Positions 10,336 to 23,523 of a DNA stretch of 64,000 bases are shown piece after piece (positions within the stretch are counted from its first letter, which is position 1; every line of letters begins with the position of its first letter). Source of the DNA: Serinus canaria (taxonomy: Eukaryota > Chordata > Aves > Passeriformes > Fringillidae); assembly GCF_022539315.1 (NCBI RefSeq), contig NC_066333.1, positions 9,329,001 through 9,393,000 on the forward strand, given 5' to 3'. The notes under the pieces were generated by a model. The model worked only from the letters and a program-made list of their open reading frames with translations. It did not search any database and was not told the origin of the DNA. The position numbers were made by a program, and so were the translations under genes.

Positions 10336-13300
10336 AGTATGAGCTCCTTCACTGTTTGGTCTGAGAATGCCACAACCAAAAGCATTTTCAGCAAAGGAAA
10401 CTTTGAAAATAATTGGCCATAAAAATGAAAAAATGGATAGTGTCCCTCTCCTCCCCCAGCTCTTTCTGCTTTCCACTGATAAAATCCATGGGTCCATGGG
10501 TGCAGCTTTCTCCCAGAGCAGCTGCAGGATCCTCTGGCTGCCAGCTCTGCATGGCTGGAGACTGACAACTAATGGTTAGTTTGCAAATAGCTGCATAAAA
10601 GATCAGAGGAGAATGTGTGAGGGGTGGGGAAAGGAGGAAGGAAGGGGAATGATTGGTGGTGCTTGAAGAGAATTGATCCCTGTTTCATTTTTATTCAGTT
10701 TGATTTTCACTCAATAGCAAAGTCTTGATGCAGACTTTCACTCACCTTTCATGGGGTGTCAGGATCTGGCAGCGTGGCAGAAACTGTGACTGTAATTAAA
10801 AGGGCCACATATTCATCTCAAATTTAACTGCTCCAAGCTTAATTTTCTTCTCAACGAGGACAAGTTAGAAACAATTTTCAATCTCCTACAGGTACTATGG
10901 CCTGGCCACCTCACAGGGATTCTCACATGGAAAAGAGTGTGAAATAGGACTTCTGGGAGAGCAGGGGTCATTTTAGGAACACAGGGCAATAGGAACTGTG
11001 TGAGTGGGCTGGTAACAGACTCTATATCCCAGCAGGGTATTGGAAAGGTTACAAAAGGGGGGATCTGCTGCCTGGAGACCCCCTGAGCTTCTGCACTGTA
11101 GGCTGACAGCATCAGCCCTGTGAGCACTGAAAGGAGGAACACGGAGGAGGAGAAAGAGGGTCTGAGGCACCGGAAGATTTCCATTCTGTGGGAGATACCT
11201 GGCTACATCCTTTCCTCACCTTGGAAATTTGCAACCCGTGAATTTCAGCTCTGATATTGGCTGTCAGGAGGCCATCATGTTCCTGCTCTGCTATAAGGCC
11301 CTCTGCCTTATATTGGCAATAGCATTTGATTGTTGCACTTTGATATCACTGAATAGGTAATCAGACCACTCTTTATTTTAGCCTGAGGATATGCCTTTGA
11401 TTTGTAGAGGTTGGCCATTTCTTATCTGAGTTTGAAAATGGGATTATTTAAATGTGTATTGATGTTTTTCATGTGGTCTAACTGTGCAGTTCAACATGGT
11501 AATTCAACTCCTAGCTATACCAGATTGTTATCTAATCTGATAAGATATGAACAGCACAAAGCTGAGATGATGAAACAATCGGGATTGTTGACTCACTGGG
11601 GTCCTGCTAAATCCAGTCTGCTTTCATACTTAATTATCCTGTCAAGTTCCTGGAATCTGAGCTCCTCCAGCAAGGATGGAGAACGGTGGTAGTGACACCA
11701 CTTTGGTGAATACATAAGTTGATCGAAATAATTTCAGCAGATACAATGGCTATTTATGCCTCAACTGTGATATGAAAAGCTACTGATTCAAATACCCTAG
11801 ACTGCAAAATTGTCCCTCTTAGCATTTCTAGGTTCACTGAAGGCTGTTATTAAAGGCCTCTGGAAGTTAATGTTTTTGTAACATGAGCTGCTGCCTGACT
11901 GTCTCATACCAGAGAGGGAAAAGAACAAATGAAAATTAAGTCTTCCTAATTTTCTCCCTAAACTGGTATTTACCAGCTCCCTGCACAATACACTGTACCT
12001 GACCCTGAAAACTTTGCTGGACACCTACAGCCCATCCCCCCTGATGCTGCTTACATCATATTTTATTCCAATTGTGAATGCAACTTCTATTAAAAGAGAA
12101 TTAAGCTGTATTGCTTAAATTTAAAAGATAAATTTTAAAGGCTCCATCCACTGCTTGAAAATAACTCATATTTTCACTTTTTTTCTTGATCATCTGTAGG
12201 AGTAATCATGAGAGTAAGAGTTGTGTCACAAGAGGTAATGACAGAGATAATGATGTCTATAGCAGATTAAACCAGGTATTTCAGGTATTCAAGAAAAGAA
12301 GCACTGAGGTTCAAACAGAAGTAATTGAAATATTTTAATGGCCTGAATTGAAATCATACTCTTGTAAGTTTTACAAGAGTCTTGTCTTTGCTGTTAATTT
12401 GAGGTCAGCAGTTTGCTCTTGGTCAGCATTTAGCTCTGGAGCAATCTGGTTATGAAGGAGACCTGCTGATGATGATGATTTCAGTAGTCAGAGAAGAAGA
12501 AAAGGGCCCATAAGCAGTCACAGAAATCCCAGAGATCAAAATGCCACTGTGTCAAGTCTCTCCTGCTGATTAACTCACTGGTAGGTTCACCTGTGGATGT
12601 ATCTGGAGCAATCATTAAGAGCTTTGTCACGATGTAGAGCAGCCAGTCAAGCATCCTCGTATTTAAAATCAACACTAAAAAATATCCAGATATCAAAAGA
12701 TGCTGCTTCATCTACCCAGTGTGTTTTAAAGGGAGAGCCACTGCTTTGGCTAAAAGCATTGCCAGCTGTGGGGCTCAGTGATTCAGCTCAAAGCCATAAA
12801 TCTTCCCTTGGAGAGGCTGCACCAGTGAAAATCCTGGAATTTCGGAGCCCCGAGCACCTCACCATGAAGGGCCCCACCTCTGGGCTGGGGAAACTTCAGG
12901 CCATAAATGGTACAGGAGCCTCAATCACTAGACTTCCATGTTGGTCTTCTTGAATTTGCAGCTATTATGTTTAAATTAATTGTGCTATTTTCTGTCCAAA
13001 TTGCAGAGTGCTGTGTGGTAGAGCCTTGCCCAGTCCCAGTGCACGAGGTGACTGGAGGCCCTGCCCTGAGCTTTTAGGAAGGCTCTAATCAGCATGGAAA
13101 GGAAAGACCAGCTGCTGTTTGAAAATGTTAGTGCTAAAGGTCTCCTTTAAGCTGGTGTCTTTAGGAAAGCCTGTATCTCTTATATAAATCAATGAACAAA
13201 AATGCTACTTTTCTGCTCTTATTCCTTCCCTGCTGTGTGGATCTGTGCCTTTTGGAGGCTTTCAGAGGTGGGTTTGAGCCTGCTCTCCCACTCAGACCCC

Positions 13301-13630
13301 TTCCTACCTCCATCTGTACCATTTCTCCAGCTTTCCCATCCTGTGAACAACACAATCCTTCCCCAAACTGCTGCTGACCATCTCTCTCCCATCTCCTCCT
13401 CAGTCCCACTTCATCCATTCCTTGAGAGACCCCACCAGTGAAAGGTGTGCAATAGAGCCAGGCCAGCCTCATGGGGACAATAAATGGAGATTGATCAAGA
13501 GCCTCTCAGTAAAAAAATGGGATGCTGGGAAGTCTCTGTGCCTGAGCACACACTGTGTGCCCACCCCTGTGCTCGGTGCTGTCACCAGGGGTGTCACCCT
13601 TCAGTTTGTCCACTGAGCTATAACTGCCCT
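10336..13630. other. Unannotated sequence
   Basis: Repeat-poor sequence with only short frames. A (GAT)n-like run occurs at about 12466-12480. The part from 12050 to 12380 is AT-rich and CpG-poor. I see no exon with a convincing frame and splice sites. Confidence 0.45.
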
Positions 13631-13636
13631 CAACAC

Positions 13637-13637
13637 C

Positions 13638-13668
<31 letters not shown>

Positions 13669-13670
13669 GC
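13637..13670. repeat. (ACAG)n tetranucleotide microsatellite
   Basis: About eight perfect ACAG units. Confidence 0.95.
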
Positions 13671-14204
13671 AGAGCAGACTGACGCCGCAGCTGCCCTAGA
13701 GGGTGTTGTCTCCCTGCTGACTCCAGGGATTACAGCCTAAAAAACCCAGTCACATGCAGGTTTATGACAGGAGCTGGGTGAGCAAAGGTCTGGGAAGGGA
13801 TGGAGTTAGAGCTGTGCTTTCCTCTGCTTGTCCTCATTCTCTGAGTTCCAAAGCCAGGGGTTGGCAGGGCAGGATGCAGGTCCACGAAGGTTTTTCTGAT
13901 GTAGCAGAACTCTGTAAGCTCATCCCCCTGGAGCATCCATCCCTTACACTTTCCAGCATGCAGAGCATCCCACCTCAGGATCCACGTTAATGTTTGGGCA
14001 GAGCAAACCTCACTCATTTAGGACAATGCTGAGTATTTCTTTCCCTTTATGAAAATATAAACCCTCTCCTCCCAGGATTCATCCTTGAGAGCTCCTTTGT
14101 GTGGCTGTTGCCTCCCAGAGCTGCTGTCACGTTTCCCCTGTGCATGTGGGCCTGGTTGTGACCCCCATTCCCAGCCACACCTGGGCTTGCTGATGAGGTT
14201 CAGA

Positions 14205-14420
14205 ATGCCTTAAAATAGGTTAATTTGTAGGAAAGTGACAGAAATAAATTGCTGGCACTTTTATGTGCTGATAAGTTTAACCTTTTTTTTCCCCCCCAAG
14301 CAGCTAAATTGCCAATCATCCGGAAACACACTGGAGTTCACCCATTACATAAAGGAAGCTGTTAGTCTCATTTAAAACAATATTGACCTTTTTCCTGTCC
14401 TTTCCATTTTGACTAAATTA
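14205..14420. promoter_or_regulatory. Candidate conserved non-coding block
   Basis: Repeat-free AT-rich sequence around a T8C8 run (14283-14297). It contains CAATCATCCGGAAACAC with an isolated CpG in an ETS-like CCGGAA core, plus AATTTG and ACAATATTG motifs. A weak call from composition. Confidence 0.2.
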
Positions 14421-16425
14421 CAGGGTACATTTTTTGAAATGTGGCTTTTGTCTGACTTTAACCAGGTGACCCTGATTTTCCTCCATTTTTTTTTCTCACT
14501 TACAGCTTTCAACCTTTCCTTTCTACTTCTAGCAGAGTTCTTAGTTTAACCACTGAGATTTTTAAACCCAGAGATATTAAAAAAACAGAGTTTGCATGAT
14601 ACAGATATTTTCCAGTTACAAAAACCTACACCTGGAAACTAAGAAAGCTGAGCTGGTGCACCCTGAAATGCCTGGTGTGGGAGTGGCAGGGAGCATTATG
14701 AAAATGATTTCAAAGTGTGTCTGTTCTTCCAAATTCAGATCAGTGAGTGTGTGTGAGCTTTCTGTTCCATTCAAAATTAATTGCGGATGCAACATTACCA
14801 ATAGATTGTCTTCTGAGAGCAAAAACATTCCTGCTAGCAATGAATTGGGATTTTTTTTTCCTTGTTTTTGTCTTCAAATCAGGCTATGAGCACAAGTGGC
14901 TCCTTGTAAAAACCAATATAACTCATTCTGAGAGGGTTTTTTTCCTGCACAGAAACATTTTCTAGTTCATTTGGGGCCTTGGGCTGAGCCTCCTCCTGGC
15001 AGCTTCTGAGGATATGGGAGTGAATACCAGAATACAAGAGTGGAGCTCAGGTTGTTTTTCTTGTACCCAACCCCTCTGATAGCAGTGTGGCCTCACAGAT
15101 ACATTATGTTATGTTTCCTTCACTATTTCCTGAAGAAATCCAAAGAGACAAAGGCTCCCTGCTCTGATTTCTTTCCCAGCCAGTGCCCACTGGCCACTTG
15201 ACATCAACAGTATTTCCAGACTGAGCTGAAGCCTCAGCTGAGGTAAATCCCTGTATCTCCCTTGCAACAGATGATGGAGGCTTACTTCCATCAGCTGAGG
15301 ATCTGAACTATCCTCATGTACATCCATGAATGTGCTTGTGGCATTTGTTTCTTGTATTAGTTTTCCTTACATAAAGCCTAAAAATATCCCCATGTACGTT
15401 CTGCTGGATCTTGGCTCACACAGAAATGTGTCTTGTAACACCAAACTGACATTAACACAGGCAGTTTTTGTAATTCAGATGTATGCTGGTTCTTTATATT
15501 ATTTTTTCTGAATCACTGAGATGTGAGTTTTTTCCCCAGTTGGTCCCATTTTAATAGTTCCAGTGGTTTTCAGAGGAATCCTGACTTGTAGGAAGCTTTA
15601 GGATTCCCTGGCAAGGGAAGCATTTGTGCTTCCAAACTTAGAATATAAAGGCCTCTTGTGTGGAGCACATATCCCAGAGGTTTGATGCCACAACAATGGG
15701 AGGCCAAAGAGAACACATCTTCCAGCTTTAACCCCACCTCTTCAATATTTGATTAATCTGAATCAGTGACATTGAAAATGGCTTGAAATATTTAATCGTC
15801 TAAGAGACATTCAGAGACTAAAGTGCCTTTGAAATTGCCCTGCCAACAGAGCAAATAATTCCTTCAATTGCTTTCTGGTACAATGTTCAACCCATCTGGG
15901 AAAATATTTGGGTTGCTTTGCTGGCATTTGATTGACTCTCCTGCCAACACCAAAATTTTAATGAGCTACAAAAGGACAAAATATTCCAACCACCATCTCT
16001 GTGTTTTGTGACGAGGCCTTGGGAGGAGGGGGAGATGCTTTGCACTCATTTGCAGGTGCAGCTGAGGCTGTGGTGCCTACGTGGGCTGCAGGCAAACAAG
16101 TTCCTGGGGTTATGTGGAGTGTGCTCCTGCAGCCCAAACCCTCCTCCAAGGGACAGGAGCATTGCATCTTCCCTTTGGGCTGGCAGACCTGTCAAGGTGC
16201 TGCCTCGCCAAAAGTTTGGGGATTTTACTTCATTCTAGTGAGGCTACTAGAGCAATTTCTTATCTTTTGGTTCTCCTTTAGAGCACAGATCCAAAGATGC
16301 CTTTAGAAGCACACGATGCACTGATGTGCACGCTGAACTTGCAGAAATGAAATCACCCTGCCTGCTGTACACAGCCTTGAGGCTGGTTCTACTCTGCATT
16401 GCTGTGTGCCTCCGTGGAAAATTGC
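14421..16425. other. Unannotated sequence
   Basis: No recognisable gene, interspersed repeat or RNA gene. Open frames are short and scattered on both strands. Confidence 0.45.
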
Positions 16426-16540
16426 CCCGCACAATTATCCAATCTCATGGCAACTATTCAGTTTGCAAAGCAAAAATAATCATGTGATTACCCTGCAATT
16501 AGCTGATAGTTACTAATCAATTACATCTGCAGAGTTTGCC
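16426..16540. promoter_or_regulatory. Candidate conserved non-coding block rich in homeodomain cores
   Basis: A dense run of ATTA/TAAT-type sites (CACAATTATCC, AATAATCATGTGATTACC, CAATTAGCTGA, CTAATCAATTACATC) without simple repeats. This resembles homeodomain-bound enhancers, but no comparison could be made. Confidence 0.3.
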
Positions 16541-17809
16541 TTCCATTGAGGAGGTGTGTGGTGGTGGTTTATGGGTGAGACTCTGTGCCTGCCCCGAGCT
16601 CTTCCCAGACCTTGGTTTGCTCCATGGCTGAGCAGGTGCTGGGGCTGGAGGGAGGAAAATTGGACTGAACTCTCTGGGTTTAGTAGCAGGAGTCAGACAC
16701 CACAGGGTCTGGGTAGGGTGGGCACCATGTCATTCACACTGGCTGCAAAAATGTGATTGAATGAAGCCGGAGTAAAGAAAGCAAATGAATTCCCAAAATC
16801 TTTGGATATTTCTGTTGCCTTCTCCAGGCTTAGCACAGCTAGGGCTGCTTCATTCACTTCATCACCCTGCAGTAAAAACAAGCATAAAGCAATGTACATC
16901 CCACAGGGACTTATTTACCTTAACATTCCTGGAGGGATGAGCATTACAGTCTACACATGGGCAAAAAGGAAATTTTCATCTGTCCATTGGCAATGCAGGT
17001 TTGTTTTCCCAGGATGTGGCTGGAAACAAGGGATTGGGAAAACTGTCACCTTCCCACCCTGTCCAGGACTGGAATATTTGCAATTGGTGAGAAAAGAGGA
17101 TTAGCAAATACCTTTGAATGGCCACAAAAATCTGAGTCCTTAATCTCTGGGCATGCACCCACATAAAACTCTCACAGAACATCTGTAGCTGGAATGTTCA
17201 TTCAGTGCATGGAAAAAAGGATGATTTTGCAATATAAGGAGCAGTGCTGGGGAAACTGAAGGGGGATGTGAAGCTACTGGCAGGTTTGAAGAGCAGTTTG
17301 ATAAATATTTCTGCTGTGAAAGAAGGACGTTAGACATGACAAGAATAGAGATGTGTCCATGAGAAGTTAGACAGGAATTTAAGGGGAAGGCTGAAAAGCT
17401 GGAGCTTGATGCTGCTGGCGAGAAGCTTATTTTTGAGAGAGAAGGAGGGAAAGAGTGAGAATACTGTGAAAGAGAGAGAGGGATAAACCCTGAGGCTATA
17501 AATCAGGAAGAGCCATGCTCGAGGGAGCAAGGGGAGGGAGGCTTAAGGCCCTTTGGGCAGAAAGATGTGTAGTCGGGTGCAGAAACATGTCACCTGCCCA
17601 GCCAGTCGTGAAGCCTGGCTCGACTGCACTGTGGTCCCACTGCCCTGATCCTGTCCTGGGTGGCTGCTGCCAGCTCCAAGGACCACGGTCCAGCTGGGAC
17701 AAGGTGGGAAGTGGGGCTGGATGTACACACACCTGTACAGTGCGCAGGGTGGAATCTATCCTCCCCGCCAGCACCGCTCTCCCTCCCTCTCCATCACCCC
17801 AACCTCCTG
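16541..17809. other. Unannotated sequence
   Basis: Contains purine-rich low-complexity stretches (17440-17485) and GC-richer sequence at 17560-17810 with overlapping frames on both strands (17496-17864 and 17515-17874) that shadow each other. No domain recognised. Confidence 0.45.
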
Positions 17810-18460
17810 TAAAGAAAGATCCCGACAACACCATTAAAATGTCCTGCGTCGATTGCAGATTCATTGTTCTCTAAAAGCTAATCCAGGCTCGGGTAAACAC
17901 AATGGCCCCTTTTCCCCCAGCCTGACGTTTCATTTACACAAGAGCCGAGCCGCCGCACCGGCGCAGCCGTCAAGCATTGATTGTGCTATTCAGCAGGATG
18001 GCTCAATAATTACAGCCCCGGATCTCCAAACCCCACCAAAGAGCAGGCTTACCACCGCTAGCCTTTGTTGCTAATTGTCCTTCAGGATACTTGAGATGAA
18101 TTACTGTGGCTTACATTTTCCTGGTTTTCCTTTCCTTTTCTATTGGGTTAATATAAAGAGAAATCTTTCCACTTAGCGGGGCTGAACGGATCAGACAAGT
18201 GTAGCATTGACTGTTGACAGCACTTCATAAGAAAACCCTCTGACTGCAAACTGTCTCATTGATATGTTCAACTTGGCACACAGGATTGATTTTTGATTGT
18301 TTTACAAAGCTCTCCTGCGCATGTTTTCATTATCAAGGCTGGGCAGTTTTCATACCAACACTTGGAAAATCTTAGAGCTGTTAATATAACTTGACATCAT
18401 CTATACTGCATCTAATTGTAACAAGTAACCCAACAAATTAAGCTTCTTTCACCAAAGCTC
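17810..18460. promoter_or_regulatory. Candidate conserved non-coding element cluster
   Basis: A 650-bp repeat-free stretch with many retained CpGs outside an island (GTCCTGCGTCGATTGC, GAGCCGAGCCGCCGCACCGG, AGCCGTCAAGC, TTAGCGGGGCTGAACGGATC, CTCCTGCGCATG). Between them are AT-rich patches carrying TTGATTGTGC, GGCTCAATAATTACAG, CATTGATATG and TTAATATAAC. No long frame crosses it. One of the best candidate enhancer blocks here, but inferred only. Confidence 0.4.
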
Positions 18461-21400
18461 TCCAACATGGACTGCAGCCCTGATTATTCTTTCAGTTTGT
18501 TTTGTTTGGGGGTGCAGGAAACAGCAGCAACGCTATTTCAGTTCAAAGTTTTTAACCCTACTTGTTGTGAAGACAGAATTAGGGCTAAATTCAAGACAGT
18601 GAAGTGCCATCAGCACTGAATCTGTGCTTATTCCCAGCATCTTCACCAGGAACTGGATCAGCTCCCGTGCAGACTGTGCTGGGCTGCAGCTTGGGAGGTG
18701 ATGGCACACCCAGGGAAAGGACATGGTCAAACACTGCCCACACATGGATTGATTCATTTATTAACTTTGGGGTCCCTAACCATCCCTTCCCCATGCCTCC
18801 AGGCTCTGATCCACCTTTTCACTCTCTCTTTTCCCATCTTTCTCTAACTATGCTACTTCCTCTCAAGCCTCTCCAACCTCCAGAAACCTCAGAAAGAGCT
18901 GGGATGTTTCTTTCTCTTTCCCACACAGTCACTGCACCCCTGCTGATGGAAGTCTATGTACAGCAGTGGCCCAGAGCAGATCCCAGGTACCCCTGAAATC
19001 TAGGAGGAACCTCCCTGTCTCCTAGAGCAGATTGAAGCCATGGGTTATGGTGGAGTACTGTGATGCTGGGGGTAGCAGGCCCACATAGGGAATAAGCTCC
19101 TTCTGCCAGCCCTGTTTAGCTGTTACCCTTCAGAAAAAAACCCTGCCTTTGCCTTTTTTAAATGCCATATGTAAAAGGAGGAATGAAGCTGTCTAAGCTG
19201 AGTTTTAGAAGCAGAAGCCCTCAGTCCAAATGCAAAACTGCTGCTGGTTTTTCTCCCCTGTCCCTGTTATCCGTGCGCGCAGCCTGCAGGATCACCCACT
19301 CGGGAGCTCAGCAGCACTCGCTGACCAGGCAGCCTAGATTTCACAAGATTGTCCTTTTTTTTCCTCCAAACACACAAGAAAAAAAATCATTTTCCATCTC
19401 TGCCCCCTCCCCTTCTTTTCCCCAACAAGTGAGCATTTACTATTCCTTGGTGCTGCACACCATTTTTCGAGCCTGCAGTGCGATTACCTCAGCTTGGCAG
19501 GGGCTGGGAATTTCCACTCATGAACAAATGCCCACCTTGGTTATAAAAAAGCAAGGCCCTAAATAGTGTGTAAGCACTTTCCCATGGCTGTGCACCCTCT
19601 TCATAACCCTTCCACTCAAACAGAGTGATTGTCTGAACTGAAATCGTTTCACTGAGATGATTAAATTAGTTCCTACATGTCGGAGATGTACAGAGGTCTT
19701 GACATTTATATTTGGGTATTAGAGTCTGACATTCAAATGTATTCCTGTTTGAAAACAGTGTAATTTAAAAAGTAGCATAAAATCCATTAATATAATAAGG
19801 AGAGATGGTGATGCTTTAATTTGTGTGGGGCTGTGCAAAATTATCCTTTCCTTTCCAGCAGCAAGGGCAGAGCTCTGCTGGCTGGGCTGGTGTAGGAAGG
19901 GGGGATGTGCTCCCCCAGGGCCCCCCAGACACACCAAGACCCTAAATATTACACCCGTGGAATCCAGGATAAAGTCAACCTGAGATGTCTCTAACCACAG
20001 TGGGGTTGTTTTGACAGGATACAATCTGCTATTCCTTCCTGCAGCTTGAAGAACACCTGTGGCTGGGATGTCAAACTAACAACGGGTTATATCTCCAAAA
20101 AGGAAAAACAAACAATTAATCCTGTCCTCTGGGATCCCAGCAAGTGAAAAGTGATAACACCTAAGCAGGCACTTTGTCCCAAATTCACCCATCTCTCCTA
20201 TAAACAGAAACTGACCTGACTTTAAGTTCTGTATTTTGTGATTGGGATGCTTAGGCTGTGGATTGCCATTATTTAGGAACAAAATTGCATGTTTGGTTTT
20301 TTTTTTAAGTTTTCAGCCTAATAGTACACTTATTTAACAAGTTTATTAAAAAATCCAAATCCCAGTTGTTCATCATGTCTTAGATACCCAAGAGGAGTCT
20401 CTTTTGCCTGGAAAAAGAATTTTTAACACAAGCAGCATTGCCACTTTTCAACATTATTTAGAATGAGTGAATGCAAATGAAATTATTCAATTTGCAGAAG
20501 CAGTTTCATTCATGAGGTGACATTAACATCTGGTACCTAAAGGAAACATTCTTCACCAAATAAAATAAAAAAAGTCTGATTGATAAACTCCTGACAGCAA
20601 ATCCCCCACTATGCCAGCAGCAAAGCAGCCCAGCGGTTTCATTCTTTTTCATCAAAACAAAATTCTGTGTTGGGATAATCACGTTTTCCCCAGGATATTC
20701 CTCAAATACAGGGGGGTAAACAGAACTTAAAGGTCTGAGCTGGAGCACAAGTACAGAAATGAGCGTGGCTGCATTTTTCTGTGGTGTGGCTGCACATATT
20801 TATTATTCTCATCTGCAATATTGATGACCACGGACTGCTCTCGCTGCACATGCGTCTTCCTGCCCTTCCCCTGACTTGCGCAGCTGAAAAATGCCAGGAT
20901 TTTTTCATTGCTGTTTTCTCTTTCAGCAATGAGCAAAATGCCCCGTGTTAATGGCCAGTTTGTTTTCCCAAGTGAGAAAGAAAAAGAACGAAAATGATAA
21001 AACTGCTATCGGAATTAGGGCAGGCCTCTGCCTTCAACAGCAGCCAGGGCTGAGGGACATTGTTCTGGCTGTTAGGAGCAAGTCAGGAGCAGGGGAATAT
21101 ATCCTAATTTCAGGATTTTATTATGCAGGAGCACCCTCATTTTAAAGCAACAGGATAAAACAGCATTCAGGATGAAGATTAGGCTTCAAAATAGTGAAAA
21201 TTGTTCACACAGCTCGGATGGCAGGTATCTCTATTTTGGAAAAACAACTCCTCATTAATGGGTAAAAATGAGCACAATTAGTGTGGATATACATTTGTAT
21301 ACATGGGTGCATGTACATATACATAATACACCCCTATTTATTATGCACTGCTGGGGTGTGTGTGTGGGCGTGTGTATGTATGATAAGAATAATGAGATAT

Positions 21401-21779
21401 AACAAAAATGAGGGGACAATTATTCTGATCTTTTGTAACCCCACTCAAATGGGTAAATTATCATTTTGAGCAGTCTGGAAACAGAAACCTTAGCATAGTA
21501 GATGATAGGGAGGAATATTTTTAAAAAAGAATTAAAGAATAAAATGCACAGAGACAGAATGCCATGTTTTGTTATGTCATTCCCTGCCTGCCTTTCTTCA
21601 TGAGAGAGATTTCAACCTAAATACAAAGACTCTACTTTTAAATAAACAATGAAAATTGAAAATAAGCTTCCTTGTTAAAATATATATCTGTATTCCCATT
21701 TCCTCTCTCTTTTTTTTAAAGTAATGCAGTACTGTGAAATGATACCAAAAGAAGAAAATAAATAAATAAAAGGAGGGCA
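18461..21779. other. Unannotated sequence
   Basis: Mostly unique sequence. An octamer ATGCAAAT lies at 20471-20478 in an AT-rich patch. Open frames at 18604-18996 and 19162-19566 lack domains and conserved features I recognise. Confidence 0.45.
21355..21382. repeat. Imperfect (GT)n tract
   Basis: GGTGTGTGTGTGGGCGTGTGTATGTATG, preceded by alternating CATGTACATATACATA sequence. A short interrupted dinucleotide repeat. Confidence 0.8.
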
Positions 21780-21910
21780 TTAGGTATTAGGATTCCAAAC
21801 GGGATAGTACATCTTTAATGATACATATGATAATTAAAGAATACAATAAACACAATTAGCATATGTTTTAAACAGTTTATTAGTGAAGCTTACCATAAAA
21901 TCAGAATATA
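21780..21910. promoter_or_regulatory. Candidate conserved AT-rich non-coding block
   Basis: Repeat-free sequence with a CpG in CAAACGGGATAG and many homeodomain-type cores (ATAATTAAAG, ACAATTAGC, TTTATTAGTG). A composition-based call. Confidence 0.3.
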
Positions 21911-21950
21911 TAGAGCTCCAGGGTTTGTTGGGATAACAGCTTCTAATCCT

Positions 21951-22008
21951 TAGAGTCATAAAATCCCTGGCTTGGAAGAAATGGGCATCTTTAAAATGAT
22001 TGAATCAG
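21951..22008 (-). mobile_element. Possible CR1 3' end remnant, minus orientation
   Basis: TAGAGTCATAAAATCCCTGG, CTTGGAAGAAATGGGC and CATCTTTAAAATGATTGAATC line up loosely with the reversed CR1 terminus (AGAGTCATAGAATCCCT, GGTTGGAAGAGACC, AAGATCATTGAGTCC). No clear 8-bp repeats. It is highly diverged and might be chance. Confidence 0.4.
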
Positions 22009-22019
22009 CAGGCCTCGAG

Positions 22020-22270
22020 TGAAAACACACAAATTAGCAAACTCCAGCAGTTGGGCACCGCGCGAGGCTGCGGCGCTCGGAGGTGAAGTCACCGCTGCCA
22101 CTGCCCCGGCAGCTCTGATGGAGCTCAGCGGGGATGCAGGGATGCGGTGGACATCGAGGAGATAATGACTTTAACTCCTTCCAGACCACGGATACCCAAA
22201 AATAAAAAATTAAAATAATGATCATAAATAGAAAGAAATTCTAGTTTATTTTGCAAGTAGTCATCACGGG
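22020..22270. promoter_or_regulatory. Candidate conserved element with CpG-rich core
   Basis: CpG-bearing core (GCACCGCGCGAGGCTGCGGCGCTCGGAGG, 22057-22085) followed by GAGATAATGACTTTAACTCC and an AT-rich patch AAAATAATGATCATAAATAG. No repeat or convincing exon. It could be an enhancer or a small CpG cluster. Confidence 0.3.
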
Positions 22271-23446
22271 GAGAAAAGGAGCATGAATAAGTGATTGGCA
22301 TAAAAGAGATCACGGGCTCGCCAGGCACTGGGGGGTGCTGGATTTGGGCTGCCCTCCCTCCCTCCTGCCTCCCCTTCCTCCCAGATCTCAGCGTTCCTGC
22401 AAGGCAGAGCGCAGGGGGACAACGGGGACAGAGGGTGGGTGGCCCCCACCTAGGGGGTACGGGAGAGCTGGGACCAAGGGGACTCACTGCCGAAATGGCC
22501 GGGAGCTTAAATCTTGAATAATTCCGTTCTCCCAGTCTGGACAGGGCTCTGGCCACTCTCACACAGCAGACAAACACTCCTGGCAGCCTCACTTTGCCTC
22601 TCCTGCTCCAACCCTTCCAACTCCCCTTTTATGGCTTCTTTTCTTTCCTTCTGACTTCAGTTGTGTTGGGTTTTTTTCTGCTAATGATTAACATATAAGC
22701 TCTTTACCTTCATCTCCCTACTGTAGAGATAATTTCTTCCCTCCTTTGTTATTTGTTTGTTTGTTTGGAGGGGGCGAGGATGAGTTTAATCCTGCAGTTG
22801 GGAAATTTCAGGTTTCTTTTGAGCAGCAGGGAAGGCTTTGGATGAGAGCTGGTGTGGGCTGAAAGGAATGAAGCTCTGCAGAATTGTTTTTTTGAAGAAA
22901 AGGGGCAAACTGTCAACTTTGTAATGACTCCTCATCAGTTGTGATGACTTCCCAGCTCTGCAGCAAAGGAGAATAGCAATCAAGCAATGTTTGAACACAT
23001 TCTTATGGGGAAATTGGGGTGTTTGGATCATGAAATTAGACTTGAAGACAGCCAATCTCAATTAAAATGGGAGTCTTGCTCAAATGAGGGCATTTCACGT
23101 TTGCTCAGCTCCTGGTCTTATCTGAACCAGCTTTTCCTGCTGCATGGCAGAACTGGTGGGCACAGTTCTGCTCTGCATCAAAGAGCTGCTTCTAATTTGG
23201 GTGGGAATGCTGAAAACCCTTGGCATGCACGGGGACAGCACATTGCTTTATGTTTATCCCATGCTTGGAATTTATGTTGATACTATTTTCCAAAACTTTT
23301 TCCTGGACTTCCAGCCCAGGAGGTGGAAGCACTTTGTTGTAGTAATGCCAATGAACCATGTAAGCCACATTTTGCCCCAGATATTTGTCTATTTGTCTGG
23401 TTTTGCCCCATATAAGTCTAAAGACAAAAGGAACAAGCTGGAGGAG
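22271..23446. other. Unannotated sequence
   Basis: Contains pyrimidine-rich sequence at 22350-22400 and a short (TTTG)n run at 22751-22767. Open frames overlap on both strands and lack domains. Confidence 0.45.
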
Positions 23447-23523
23447 AAATGAAGGTCCAAAAAGATGAAGTGACTTTGCCAAGGTCAAACAGCAGGACGG
23501 TGGCGAAAGCAGGAATATAAACA
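23447..23523 (+). mobile_element. MIR-like CORE-SINE 3' relic
   Basis: AAATGAAGGTCCAAAAAGATGAAGTGACTTTGCCAAGGTCAAACAGCAGG...GGTGGCGAAAGCAGGAAT follows the 3' half of MIR-family SINEs (GAAACTGAGGC...AAGTGACTTGCCCAAGGTCACACAGC...AGTGGCAGAGCCGGGATT). MIR-type relics predate the amniote split and persist in birds at low copy number. The match is from memory of the consensus. The preceding tRNA-like half is not recognisable. Confidence 0.55.

Noticed and set aside
22447..22461. CCACCTAGGGGGTAC as a CTCF site
   Set aside because: At least three core positions deviate when aligned to the consensus.
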